The notes: generated by a model from the sequence alone, not told the origin. A stretch of 26,676 nt of DNA from Bacillota bacterium (GCA_023488565.1 JAMDDZ010000142.1:1-26676), one strand, 5' to 3'; shown: positions 1 to 7,277, numbered from the stretch's first letter. A program made the numbers and translations.

Positions 1-1
1 A

Positions 2-559
2 ACCCGTGGCCAGGCAAAGATTTTGGCTGTCGATGCGTCTGCACATCGCTTAACATTGTTGCGCAACAACTTGAAGCGCCTTGGGGTGATAGAGGGGGTA
101 ACCAGCAAAATTGGCGATGCCAAGTCGACATTGGCAACCATCGGAAGGGCTCAGGACTTTAACAAGGTGTTAGTCGATGCGCCATGCAGTAATCTAGGGG
201 TGTTGCGCCGCCGCGTGGATGCACGGTGGCGCAAACAGGAACAGAACTTAGTTGAACACCAAATACTGCAGCGCGACTTGTTGGCTGCGGCAATTGGGGT
301 AACCGAACCAGGAGGAACCATTGTTTACAGCACTTGCTCAATTGAGCCGGAGGAAACTACGGAGGTGGTAAACGCCATTCTCGAACAGTTTGCCAATGTC
401 CATAGCGAATCGGTGACTCCTTATTTGCCCAGCCCATTGCTAAATGCCGCAGTTACCGAAGGAATGCTCACCATCGTTCCCGGAGATTACGGAATGGACG
501 GATTCTTTATCGCCCGTTTGGTAAAGGAAGCGGGGGGCAAACAGCGCCATCGGGAATAA
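2..559 (+). CDS. rsmB: 16S rRNA (cytosine-967-C5)-methyltransferase RsmB, C-terminal part
   Basis: The reading frame is open from the left edge, so the N-terminal NusB-like domain and the start lie outside the window. What remains is the Rossmann methyltransferase half. It shows the SAM-binding segment ILAVDASAHRLTLLRNNLKR, the motif IV segment DAPCSNLGVLRRR with its cysteine, and the motif VI segment YSTCSIEPEE with the second, catalytic cysteine. The end MDGFFIARL is typical of RsmB. The family methylates C5 of C967 in 16S rRNA using S-adenosylmethionine. The gene sits directly before rlmN, as in other Gram-positive bacteria, with a 27-bp gap to the preferred rlmN start. The asparagine after DAPCS (often Gly or Ala in relatives) is a minor variation. 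Identification is firm; the full length is unknown. Confidence 0.95.
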   Translation, partial: TRGQAKILAVDASAHRLTLLRNNLKRLGVIEGVTSKIGDAKSTLATIGRAQDFNKVLVDAPCSNLGVLRRRVDARWRKQEQNLVEHQILQRDLLAAAIGVTEPGGTIVYSTCSIEPEETTEVVNAILEQFANVHSESVTPYLPSPLLNAAVTEGMLTIVPGDYGMDGFFIARLVKEAGGKQRHRE

Positions 560-586
560 TAGGGATTGAGAGAGGATAGCGAGACT

Positions 587-1639
587 ATGGCTGCAAAGGA
601 CCTTGACGTGCTTTCGATGAGCCCGGAAGAATTGGAAACATCGGTAGCCGAAATCGGGGAACCCCGATTTCGGGGACGCCAATTGTTTGAATGGCTGTGG
701 CAACATGGAGCAACCAGCTATGATGATATTACGGTGTGGCCCAAAACCTTAAGGGCGTCGATGGCTCCCCGGTTGCCACTGAAACGGTTGGTAGCGGAAA
801 AAGTGCAGCAAGCGCAAGATGGCACTACAAAACTCTTATTGCGCCTTGATGATGGGAATCGGGTGGAAACTGTTTTGCTGCCGCATCCCTATGGCTATAG
901 CGTATGCGTTTCTTCTCAGGTTGGGTGCAATATGGGCTGTCACTTCTGTGCATCCGGTATTTTGGGTAAGAGGCGAAACTTGACTGCTGGCGAAATGCTG
1001 GATCAGGTTCGCTATGCGAACCAAATTCTGGGCAAGCGTGGTCAAAAAGTGAGCCGTGTCGATTTGATGGGCATTGGCGAACCATTAGACAATTATGATG
1101 CGATGGTCAAATTTTTACTTCTCTTACATCATCCTTTGGGTTTTCAGTTGAGCTACCGCCATGTCACCGTGTCTACCAGTGGTTTGGTGCCGGCAATTTA
1201 CCGACTAGCTGATGAAGGAATGCCGGTAACTTTGGCAGTTTCTTTGCATGCTCCCACCGATGCGTTGCGATTGACACTAATGCCTGTCAACAAGGCGTAC
1301 CCACTATCCCAATTGATAGGTGCGTGCCTATATTACGGTGAAACTACGGGACGGCGGGTCACGTTTGAATATCTGATGCTGGACGGTGTCAACGATTCTT
1401 TAGAGAACGCCAGGGAATTGGTTAATTTGGTTCATGATTTTTCATGTCATGTGAACCTTATTCCCTGGAACCGTGTCGAAGAGCACCCGTTTAAACCTTC
1501 GCCGATGGCACGGGTTCGACAGTTTCAACAATTAGTGCAAGATCGTGGAATTTCTTGTACGATACGAAAAGAGTTAGGGCAAGAGATTGATGCCGCGTGT
1601 GGCCAGTTACGTCGCCGCGAGGAGGAGATTCTACGGTAA
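587..1639 (+). CDS. rlmN: Dual-specificity RNA methyltransferase RlmN (23S A2503 / tRNA A37)
   Basis: This is a radical SAM enzyme that makes 2-methyladenosine at 23S rRNA A2503 and at A37 of some tRNAs. From the ATG at 587 it has 350 residues, normal for the family. The radical SAM cluster motif CNMGCHFC gives C114, C118 and C121. The conserved C-terminal cysteine (C338, in IDAACGQLR) is the one that is methylated during catalysis in this family. GIGEPLDNYD and SLHAPTDALR are further RlmN signatures. An in-frame TTG at 566 exists, but the purine-rich stretch AGGGA directly abuts it; a GAGAGG at about 569-575 suits the ATG at 587 better. It lies in a run with rsmB and the PP2C gene; the stop region overlaps the following gene. 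Confidence 0.97.
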   Translation: MAAKDLDVLSMSPEELETSVAEIGEPRFRGRQLFEWLWQHGATSYDDITVWPKTLRASMAPRLPLKRLVAEKVQQAQDGTTKLLLRLDDGNRVETVLLPHPYGYSVCVSSQVGCNMGCHFCASGILGKRRNLTAGEMLDQVRYANQILGKRGQKVSRVDLMGIGEPLDNYDAMVKFLLLLHHPLGFQLSYRHVTVSTSGLVPAIYRLADEGMPVTLAVSLHAPTDALRLTLMPVNKAYPLSQLIGACLYYGETTGRRVTFEYLMLDGVNDSLENARELVNLVHDFSCHVNLIPWNRVEEHPFKPSPMARVRQFQQLVQDRGISCTIRKELGQEIDAACGQLRRREEEILR

Positions 1640-2373
1640 AGACCTACGGGCAGTCGCATCGTGGACTGGTGCGGCTACGCAATGAAGACAGGTTGCTGAT
1701 GCGTGCGGTGGATTTTGAGGGATATTTGGTCGCGGTGGCTGACGGCATTGGTGGTGGTCCCAGCGGGGGAGAAGCCAGTCGATTGGCCCTAGAGACACTG
1801 GATGATGCGGTCGGCATCACAATCAAAGATGCCTCGCGATTGGTCTCCGCTGTGGCATTGGCTAATCGCCGGGTATTCGAGATGAGTCAGGAAGAAGAGA
1901 CATTGCACGGGATGGGCACTACACTAACGGCAGGGATCTTATATCCGAACCGATTGCTGCTGGCCCATGTGGGTGATTCCCGGGCGTACCGTCTAACTCC
2001 CAGCGAAACCATTCGACTGACTGCCGATCATTCCGTGGCGGGCGAAATGGAAAGGGCCGGCTCCTTGACTCACGACGAGGCCAGGCAACATCCGCGACGC
2101 CATGTCTTAACCCGTGCCGTAGGGCCTTTTGACCGAGTCAGGGTAGATGTGGCTGATCTCACGTGGCATTGGCAAGATCGTCTATTGTTGTGTACTGATG
2201 GATTATCTTCGGTTGTGGCAGATGAGGACATCTTGCGCATGAGCTTACAATTTTCCGGCCAAGATTTAGTGGACGCCTTGATAGCAACCGCGCTGTCCCA
2301 AGGAGGCCCGGATAATATCACCGTAGTGTTGGCAGAAGTGTCCCGGGATGTAGGTGACGCGCATGGTAGGTAA
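1597..2373 (+). CDS. prpC: PP2C-type Ser/Thr protein phosphatase (Stp/PrpC)
   Basis: This is a metal-dependent PPM phosphatase of about 245-258 residues, the usual partner of a PASTA kinase. Metal-binding signatures are VADGIGGGPSGGEAS (D49), AHVGDSRAYRL (D127), LLLCTDGLSSVV (D201) and GGPDNITVV (D239), numbered from the GTG at 1597. The core begins with SHRGLVRLRNEDRLL, the normal N-terminal motif of PrpC. The start is uncertain. GTG 1597 overlaps rlmN by 43 bp and has no clear ribosome binding site, whereas a strong GAGGAGGAG at 1619-1627 points to the codon GTA at 1636, which is not a standard start. The 3' end overlaps prkC by 11-20 bp, so the two are probably translationally coupled. The phosphatase would reverse PrkC phosphorylation of itself and its targets. 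Confidence 0.95.
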   Translation: MWPVTSPRGGDSTVKTYGQSHRGLVRLRNEDRLLMRAVDFEGYLVAVADGIGGGPSGGEASRLALETLDDAVGITIKDASRLVSAVALANRRVFEMSQEEETLHGMGTTLTAGILYPNRLLLAHVGDSRAYRLTPSETIRLTADHSVAGEMERAGSLTHDEARQHPRRHVLTRAVGPFDRVRVDVADLTWHWQDRLLLCTDGLSSVVADEDILRMSLQFSGQDLVDALIATALSQGGPDNITVVLAEVSRDVGDAHGR

Positions 2374-4282
2374 AGTGTTAGGTGGACGCTACGAGGTTTT
2401 AGAACGTATTGGAACGGGCGGGATGTCGTTAGTCTATCGCGCTCGCGACTTAACATTGAACCGTCTGGTCGCCGTGAAGATTTTAAAACATCAATGGGCG
2501 GGCGACGATGAAGTCGTACGCCGATTTGATCAAGAGGCACGTTCGGCGGCATCTCTGGTCAATCGGCACATTGTCCAAGTGTATGATGTTGGCCGGGAAG
2601 AACCGGATATCCACTACATGGTGATGGAACTAGTCGTCGGCGAACCGCTTCGCGGCAAAATCGATCGGGAAGCGCCGTTGCCCATTATGGAAGCCTTGGA
2701 CATTGTCGACCAAGTCGCTGCGGGTCTAGAAGCTGCCCACAGTAAAAAAGTGGTGCATCGTGACATCAAGCCGCAAAATATTTTGTTATCTGAAGACGGC
2801 ACGGCTAAAGTCACCGATTTTGGCATCGCCTATGCGGCAACGTCAGGAACCCTGGTCAACACCGGATCGATGTTGGGCACGGTACAGTATTTAAGCCCGG
2901 AACAAGCGCGAGGGAAATCCGTAGGTCCTCAGTCAGATTTGTACTCTTTAGGCGTGGTGCTTTTTGAAATGCTCACCGGGAGGCTCCCTTTCGAAGGGGA
3001 GAGCGCTATAGGGGTTGCCATCAAACATCTTCAGGATGACGCTCCCAAGGTGCAAAGCCTGCGGCCCGATATTCCATCGGAAGTGAGCCAGATAGTGGAG
3101 CGATCTCTGGCTAAAGATCCTGCGGAACGTTATCGTACTGCCCAGGCATTTCGCAACGACGTAGCGCGGGTACTGTCACCTGACACGGCGCCCGCCCTCA
3201 TCGAACCCCAGGCCGAGACACCGGCCAAAAGTCGTAGTGTGGTGGCCGAAAATGGCAAAACACCCACAAAAACACAGGGGAAAAAAACGCGTCCCAAGTG
3301 GGTACCATGGATGGTTGCTGTGGTATTGCTCCTGCTACTGGCGGGCGGCAGCTATTATGCATTGCTCCGTTGGCTCAATGTGCCTTCGGTCGCCGTGCCT
3401 AACGTTAAAGGACAATCTCTGGTGAGTGCTAAGGTGCACTTGCAAGGAGTTCGTTTACATGTGCAAGTGGTAGGGAAAACACCGTCGACCCACCTGCCCA
3501 AAAATTTTGTCGTGAACGAAATTCCCAATCCTGGTACGGTGGTAAAGCAGGGTCAGATTGTTCAATTGGTGCTGTCCTCAGGGCCTGAGCAAGTGACAGT
3601 GCCTAACCTGAAAGGACAAGATATTTTTTTGGCGCAACAGGAACTTAAAACCGAACTTTTAAATATTAAAGTACATCATATTAACGGCCAGCAACCTCAA
3701 GGACTGGTGGTAAGGCAGTCTCCATCTCCCGGTTCGCTATTGGCTCAGGGTCGCACCGTAACCGTATGGGTCTCCAACGGACCATCGGTGTCTGCCCAGA
3801 CTATGCCATATTTAGAAGGGCTTACCGTATCTCAGGCTGCCAGCGAGCTCATTGGCTTGAATTTGGCGGTCGGTACCCCCACTCAAACATATAGCACTCA
3901 GCCGGTCAATACCATTATTGACCAGAATCCCGAACCCTATGCTCCAATTGGCAATGCAACACAAGTCAACGTGACCATATCCGAAGGACCGAGCCCGCAA
4001 AGCGCGAACTTACTACGAAACGTCAATCAAATCACCTGGCAAATTCCGTCAACGGCACCGCCCAAATCAGTCCTGAAAGTGGTGGTGACCGATAGCGCAG
4101 ATAACCAGGAGGTCTTTTATCAGTTGGTAAATCCGGGCAAAGTTGTGAGTTTTACGGTGGTCTGGTATGGAACCTCCGGACAACTGGAACCATACTTAAA
4201 TGGGCAACCCCAGGCACCGACAGCACTAACGGCTAGTGTCAGCAATTCGACTCCCCCTAGCCCACCGGGGAATGGTACTTAA
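2354..4282 (+). CDS. prkC: PASTA-domain Ser/Thr protein kinase (PrkC/Stk1)
   Basis: This is a 642-residue membrane Hanks-type kinase. The cytoplasmic kinase domain (about 11-273) has the glycine loop GTGGMSLVY, the ATP lysine K42 (VAVKIL), the catalytic D137 (HRDIKPQN), the Mg-binding D155 (TDFGIA) and the SPEQARG activation segment. A basic linker precedes one transmembrane helix (about 317-339). Outside are three PASTA repeats (about 345-412, 413-479 and 481-549), which in this family bind muropeptides or lipid II. A further roughly 90-residue C-terminal domain follows, rich in beta-type sequence, ending in a Ser/Pro/Thr tail. The start is GTG 2354, or ATG 2363 in the same frame. It overlaps the phosphatase upstream and rsgA downstream, as in the conserved prpC-prkC-rsgA cluster. 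Confidence 0.96.
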   Translation: MTRMVGKVLGGRYEVLERIGTGGMSLVYRARDLTLNRLVAVKILKHQWAGDDEVVRRFDQEARSAASLVNRHIVQVYDVGREEPDIHYMVMELVVGEPLRGKIDREAPLPIMEALDIVDQVAAGLEAAHSKKVVHRDIKPQNILLSEDGTAKVTDFGIAYAATSGTLVNTGSMLGTVQYLSPEQARGKSVGPQSDLYSLGVVLFEMLTGRLPFEGESAIGVAIKHLQDDAPKVQSLRPDIPSEVSQIVERSLAKDPAERYRTAQAFRNDVARVLSPDTAPALIEPQAETPAKSRSVVAENGKTPTKTQGKKTRPKWVPWMVAVVLLLLLAGGSYYALLRWLNVPSVAVPNVKGQSLVSAKVHLQGVRLHVQVVGKTPSTHLPKNFVVNEIPNPGTVVKQGQIVQLVLSSGPEQVTVPNLKGQDIFLAQQELKTELLNIKVHHINGQQPQGLVVRQSPSPGSLLAQGRTVTVWVSNGPSVSAQTMPYLEGLTVSQAASELIGLNLAVGTPTQTYSTQPVNTIIDQNPEPYAPIGNATQVNVTISEGPSPQSANLLRNVNQITWQIPSTAPPKSVLKVVVTDSADNQEVFYQLVNPGKVVSFTVVWYGTSGQLEPYLNGQPQAPTALTASVSNSTPPSPPGNGT

Positions 4283-5150
4283 AGTGACGATGCAAGGAAC
4301 GGTGATTCTGTTAGAGGCAAATCGGCCTACGGTTACCACGGAGGTGGGTGAGCAATACTTATGCTATATGCGCGGGCGTGTAAAACGGGATGTCGGTCGC
4401 ATTATGGTCGGGGATCAAGTACTATTCGAGCCCACCGATAACGGCGAAGCCGTTATTACACAAATCTTGCCGCGTAGTCTCGAGCTCAAGCGACCTCCGG
4501 TAGCCAATGTAACTGGCCTTTTTGCCTGTTTTACATTGAATGATCCCTCGGGTAATTTGGAATTACTAGACAAAAGACTGGTTATGGCAGAAATCGCTGC
4601 CATTAAGGTAGAAATCATCTTGACGAAAGTAGATTTGGTTACAGATCTGCAAAAAGTTGACCATTTTGTAGAATTGTATCGGTCCATCGGATATTCGGTG
4701 TGGCCCCTAAGTGCAGTTGCCGGTATTGGCATGCAAGAGTGGCTGGTGACGCCTCGTACGGGAATTTGGGTCCTGACCGGGGAAAGTGGCGTTGGAAAGT
4801 CCGCTCTCATTTCGGCGGTAATTCCTGAAGCACGTATAGCAACCGGAGAACTTAGCCGGATCGGGCGGGGACAGCAAACCACCCGTTGGGTAAAATTGTT
4901 ACCGATCCAAAAATTTTGGTTAGCGGATACGCCGGGATATACGGCGTTGGAACTATCGGGAGCTGATCCGCACCGAATCGCCGCCGCGTTTTTAGAGTGG
5001 TCCACCGTCCAATGCCGGTTTCCCAATTGCCTGCATGGCAATGAACCTGGCTGTCAGGTTAAGGAGGGAATTGAATTAGGCAGGTTTTCACAGACAAGAT
5101 ATCGCCATTATCGCCTAATGCTAGAACAGTGGACCCGCCGATGGAATTAG
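4272..5150 (+). CDS. rsgA: Small-subunit ribosome biogenesis GTPase RsgA
   Basis: This is a circularly permuted GTPase that checks 30S maturation. An N-terminal OB-fold segment is followed by the G4 motif TKVDL, then the P-loop GESGVGKSA (K176), then G3 DTPGY. The order G4-G1-G3 is the hallmark of the family. The C-terminal zinc site is C248, C253, H255 and C261 (CRFPNCLHGNEPGC). From ATG 4272 it has 292 residues. Alternative in-frame starts are GTG 4236, GTG 4284 and ATG 4290; the last two lie just after the prkC stop and would fit the usual short RsgA N-terminus. None has a strong binding site, so translation is probably coupled to prkC. The 3' end overlaps the next gene by about 10 bp. Confidence 0.95.
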   Translation: MVLKVTMQGTVILLEANRPTVTTEVGEQYLCYMRGRVKRDVGRIMVGDQVLFEPTDNGEAVITQILPRSLELKRPPVANVTGLFACFTLNDPSGNLELLDKRLVMAEIAAIKVEIILTKVDLVTDLQKVDHFVELYRSIGYSVWPLSAVAGIGMQEWLVTPRTGIWVLTGESGVGKSALISAVIPEARIATGELSRIGRGQQTTRWVKLLPIQKFWLADTPGYTALELSGADPHRIAAAFLEWSTVQCRFPNCLHGNEPGCQVKEGIELGRFSQTRYRHYRLMLEQWTRRWN

Positions 5151-5683
5151 TCGCAGCGCCGCGTCGCGGGCAGATTGTGTCATCGGCAGAGGATGTTTTG
5201 AGGTCGGATACGGAATTGATTCATTTCGATGTGCCAACTCATACCTGGGACCGAGTATTGTTTGCTGTGGACAACATTCGACAGCATACTGATCTGCCTA
5301 TTGACTTGCATATGATTAGCGAGGGTCCGGTACTCAGATGGGACTTGGTGCGCAGCGGTGGCATTGATATAGTAACTCGCACCTGGGATTCGTCCTTGAA
5401 TGCAAGATGGTTCGACGCATTATGGGAGGTTGGCTTGTTGCGAGGCGTGGCTATCGCAGCGAACTGGGATCTGCGGTGCTTGGACGATGTTTGGACGTAC
5501 TTGGACATGATCACGATTATGGCGCCAGATGGAAATTTGGAACCGGGATTGACGAGCATTATACGCCGTCGGGGCAGCGATCATCGGCCATTAATTGCCA
5601 TAACGGAAGAAATATTGCCAGATACGTTACCAGAGGGTGTCGATATTCTTCTAGTGGGTGCAGGGGGATGCATTTCACAATAG
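5141..5683 (+). CDS. Degenerate ribulose-phosphate 3-epimerase homologue
   Basis: The protein has 180 residues from ATG 5141 (GTG 5129 is also possible and overlaps rsgA more). It sits exactly where rpe lies in the conserved rsgA-rpe order. The segment LIHFDVPTHTW aligns with the Rpe motif IHFDVMDG, and HTDLPIDLHMI aligns with the second metal site, so H28, D30 and H57 are kept. The MDG part is lost, and the region that should read (I/V)DGG(I/V) reads IAITEEI, putting T155 where the fourth metal ligand and general acid/base Asp should be. The NPGFGGQ phosphate loop is also unrecognisable. At 180 residues it is about 30-35 shorter than typical Rpe. The frame is intact with no stops, so it may be an active protein with a changed role, a weak enzyme or a decaying gene. 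The family link is inferred from alignment by eye plus position. Confidence 0.75.
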   Translation: MELVAAPRRGQIVSSAEDVLRSDTELIHFDVPTHTWDRVLFAVDNIRQHTDLPIDLHMISEGPVLRWDLVRSGGIDIVTRTWDSSLNARWFDALWEVGLLRGVAIAANWDLRCLDDVWTYLDMITIMAPDGNLEPGLTSIIRRRGSDHRPLIAITEEILPDTLPEGVDILLVGAGGCISQ

Positions 5684-5693
5684 GGATGCACCT

Positions 5694-5757
5694 TTTTGCT
5701 GGGAACTCCGTACCATGATGAGTGTCACGACTGGAGACAACTGGAGGCCCAGCAAAA
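5694..5757 (+). repeat. Inverted repeat, 9-bp arms, before the 73-residue ORF
   Basis: TTTTGCTGG at 5694-5702 is exactly complementary to CCAGCAAAA at 5749-5757, enclosing 46 nt. The right arm touches the G-rich ribosome binding site (5758-5766) of the next small gene. Folding of the transcript could therefore bear on its translation. No U-tract follows, so this is not a standard terminator. No function is established. Confidence 0.4.
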
Positions 5758-5770
5758 GGGGGGGAAGTGT

Positions 5771-5992
5771 ATGCGTCCCATCCGCGGTTCATGGCGGGCC
5801 CGTCGACAATTACCATATAGGCTAGGAGGTGTCGGACTCGCACTAGTGGGCGGAGTTTTGGTTATCAAAGTTCTGCCGATTTGGGCTTGGGCGGTCGGTA
5901 TCGGATTATGGCTGGTGTGGGCTGGATTGGGTCCGTTGCTAGTGGGAGGACTATTAATTTGGGTTGGCTACCGACTCTTTTTAGCACGGTAA
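5771..5992 (+). CDS. Hypothetical 73-residue two-helix membrane protein
   Basis: I do not recognise this protein. From ATG 5771, preceded by a very G-rich binding site (GGGGGGGAAG at 5758-5767), it encodes 73 residues. An arginine-rich start (MRPIRGSWRARRQLPYR) is followed by two hydrophobic stretches, about 19-38 (GVGLALVGGVLVIKVLPIWA) and about 42-70, and a positive C-terminus (RLFLAR). The charge pattern suggests a small inner-membrane hairpin with both ends in the cytoplasm. In other Gram-positive bacteria the slot between rpe and spoVM often holds thiN (thiamine pyrophosphokinase); this protein bears no resemblance to it. Its stop is 29 bp before spoVM, so they are probably cotranscribed. 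A link to sporulation is only an inference from position. Confidence 0.7.
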   Translation: MRPIRGSWRARRQLPYRLGGVGLALVGGVLVIKVLPIWAWAVGIGLWLVWAGLGPLLVGGLLIWVGYRLFLAR

Positions 5993-6021
5993 GCAATTGG
6001 AGGAGAGGAGCGTGGCGAAAA

Positions 6022-6108
6022 ATGCGGGTGCAGGTTGTCAAAGTACCGCGTGCGGTAGGAAAAGTACTGCAGTTTGTGTTAGGATTTTGGGCACGTGACA
6101 AACACTAG
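6022..6108 (+). CDS. spoVM: Stage V sporulation protein M (SpoVM)
   Basis: This is a 28-residue ORF starting MRVQVVKVPRAVGKVLQFVL. Aligned without gaps to the 26-residue B. subtilis SpoVM as I recall it, K7, P9, G13, L20, G21 and D26 are identical, and most other positions are conservative (V/I, V/L, R/K). P9 is the helix-breaking residue important for the deep membrane insertion of this amphipathic helix. SpoVM recognises the convex forespore membrane and anchors SpoIVA at the base of the spore coat. The gene lies between the rpe region and rpmB, as in B. subtilis, which strongly supports the call. A GGAGGAGAGGAG at about 5999-6010 precedes the ATG at a somewhat long spacing. It has the length and position expected of the family and is easily missed by gene callers. 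Confidence 0.88.
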   Translation: MRVQVVKVPRAVGKVLQFVLGFWARDKH

Positions 6109-6139
6109 GGGCAATAAGTCCCCAAAGGATGGGTGATGG

Positions 6140-7003
6140 GTGCAAGACTATCGGGTTAAGGCGACGGCAGCTTTTGGCGCAATTCGGGCGATTGCGACCA
6201 GAACTACGAAAACGGCGCAGCAAGTACAAATCGTGCAAAATGCGTCACCCGTGGCTGCCGCCGCCTTAGGGCGGTTAATCAGTGGTGCAGTAATGTTGAC
6301 GGCTGATTTTAAAACGGAGTTTCGTTTAATGATTGAAGTCGACGGCAACGGGCCATTAGGTCGGACGGTGGCGGAAGTTCGCACCGGTGGATTAGTTCGA
6401 GCACGGGCCCAGAATCCCAAAGTGGACTTGTCCCTGCGCCCTGACGGCAAGCTAGCCGTGGGAAAGGCGGTGGGTAATCAAGGAATTTTGCGGGTCGTCC
6501 GCGAAGAAGCTGGACAAGCTCCCTACGAAGGGCAGACGGCATTGCTCAGTGGCGAGATTGGAGAGGACTTGACCCGGTATTATTTTCAATCGGAGCAAGT
6601 TCCCAGTGCGGTGGCCGTGGGTGTCTTGATCGGAACCGATGGACTAGTAGCGGGTGCCGGGGGTATTGTAATCCAGGCACTTCCTGGTAGTGAAGCGATT
6701 GCGGATGACATCGCATCGCGATTTAAGCAACTGGACGATCTTAGTTATCGCTTAACCGAGGGCCAAAGCCCGGACGATCTGTTGCGGCATTTATTGCCAG
6801 AACCTATAGTATGGTATCCGAAGGAACTGTTTACCTATCAGTGTCAGTGCAGTAGGGAAAAAAGCATTGCCATTGTGAAAAGCCTGCCGCAAGACGAAGT
6901 GCTCGCCTTGATTCAGGAGCACGGGGCAGAGGTCGTATGCCATTATTGCAACACGGCGTACCCCATTTCACTCTCGATGCTGGAACAGATTGCTAACAGA
7001 TAG
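6140..7003 (+). CDS. hslO: Redox-regulated 33-kDa chaperonin Hsp33
   Basis: Hsp33 is a cytoplasmic holdase that is activated when its zinc cysteines are oxidised. The protein has 287 residues from GTG 6140, which fits the usual N-terminus (DYRVKATA) and is preceded by AAAGGA at 6124-6129. The C-terminal redox switch is complete: CQC gives C235 and C237, and CHYC gives C267 and C270. The N-terminal body has the family segments RTTKTAQQVQ, NGPLGRTVAE, KAVGNQG and SGEIGEDLTRYYFQSEQVP. It lies 31 bp after spoVM on the same strand and ends 2 bp before the end of rpmB, which is convergent, with no visible terminator between them. Confidence 0.97.
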   Translation: MQDYRVKATAAFGAIRAIATRTTKTAQQVQIVQNASPVAAAALGRLISGAVMLTADFKTEFRLMIEVDGNGPLGRTVAEVRTGGLVRARAQNPKVDLSLRPDGKLAVGKAVGNQGILRVVREEAGQAPYEGQTALLSGEIGEDLTRYYFQSEQVPSAVAVGVLIGTDGLVAGAGGIVIQALPGSEAIADDIASRFKQLDDLSYRLTEGQSPDDLLRHLLPEPIVWYPKELFTYQCQCSREKSIAIVKSLPQDEVLALIQEHGAEVVCHYCNTAYPISLSMLEQIANR

Positions 7004-7005
7004 AA

Positions 7006-7197
7006 TTAAATCGCGCGCTCTACCTTGCCTGACCGAAGGCATCGAGTACAAACATAAATGTGTTGAGTCCGCCCATTAATGCGGGCACGCACGCGTTGAA
7101 TATTGGGTTTCCACACGCGCCGTGTCTTATGATGGGAATGACTCACATTGTTGCCATGCACTGTGTGTTTGTCACATATTTCGCACCGATACGCCAT
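7006..7197 (-). CDS. rpmB: 50S ribosomal protein L28 (zinc-binding type)
   Basis: This is a 63-residue L28, a structural protein of the large ribosomal subunit. The start is ATG 7197 with an excellent binding site, GGAGGAGGATCC, ending about 5 nt upstream; the frame is open further upstream, but that part is 5' leader. Two CxxC pairs, CEIC (C5, C8) and CTRC (C50, C53), mark the zinc-binding C+ paralogue. KTRRVWKPNIQRVR is the L28 signature. Minus-strand orientation within a plus-strand block is the same as in B. subtilis. It converges on hslO with a 2-bp gap and diverges from the asp23-like gene. Confidence 0.96.
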   Translation of the reverse strand: MAYRCEICDKHTVHGNNVSHSHHKTRRVWKPNIQRVRARINGRTQHIYVCTRCLRSGKVERAI

Positions 7198-7234
7198 AAA
7201 AGGATCCTCCTCCGACACCATAACATTCCGTGCT

Positions 7235-7263
7235 ATGGTACCATGAAAGTAAAGTCTCTGCAA
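7235..7263 (-). promoter_or_regulatory. Candidate sigma-A promoter for rpmB
   Basis: On the minus strand TTGCAG (7263-7258) and TACCAT (7240-7235) are separated by exactly 17 nt and lie about 40 nt before the rpmB start. Matches to consensus are 4/6 and 4/6. The call rests on spacing and position only. Confidence 0.4.
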
Positions 7264-7277
7264 GGTTGGGATAAGCT

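Noticed and set aside
2070..2552. 160-residue minus-strand open frame opposite the PP2C/prkC junction
   Set aside because: Spans two real genes in antisense with no family resemblance.
4415..5041. 208-residue minus-strand open frame opposite rsgA
   Set aside because: Shadow of a strongly conserved gene, with composition typical of an antisense frame.
6012..6101. GTG-started frame overlapping spoVM in another register
   Set aside because: It gives a Cys/Gly-rich peptide with no family match, whereas the ATG 6022 frame matches SpoVM at key residues.
7198..7277. Plus-strand promoter for the asp23-like gene
   Set aside because: Only poor boxes such as TTCCGT/TAAAGT were found, below what I would report.
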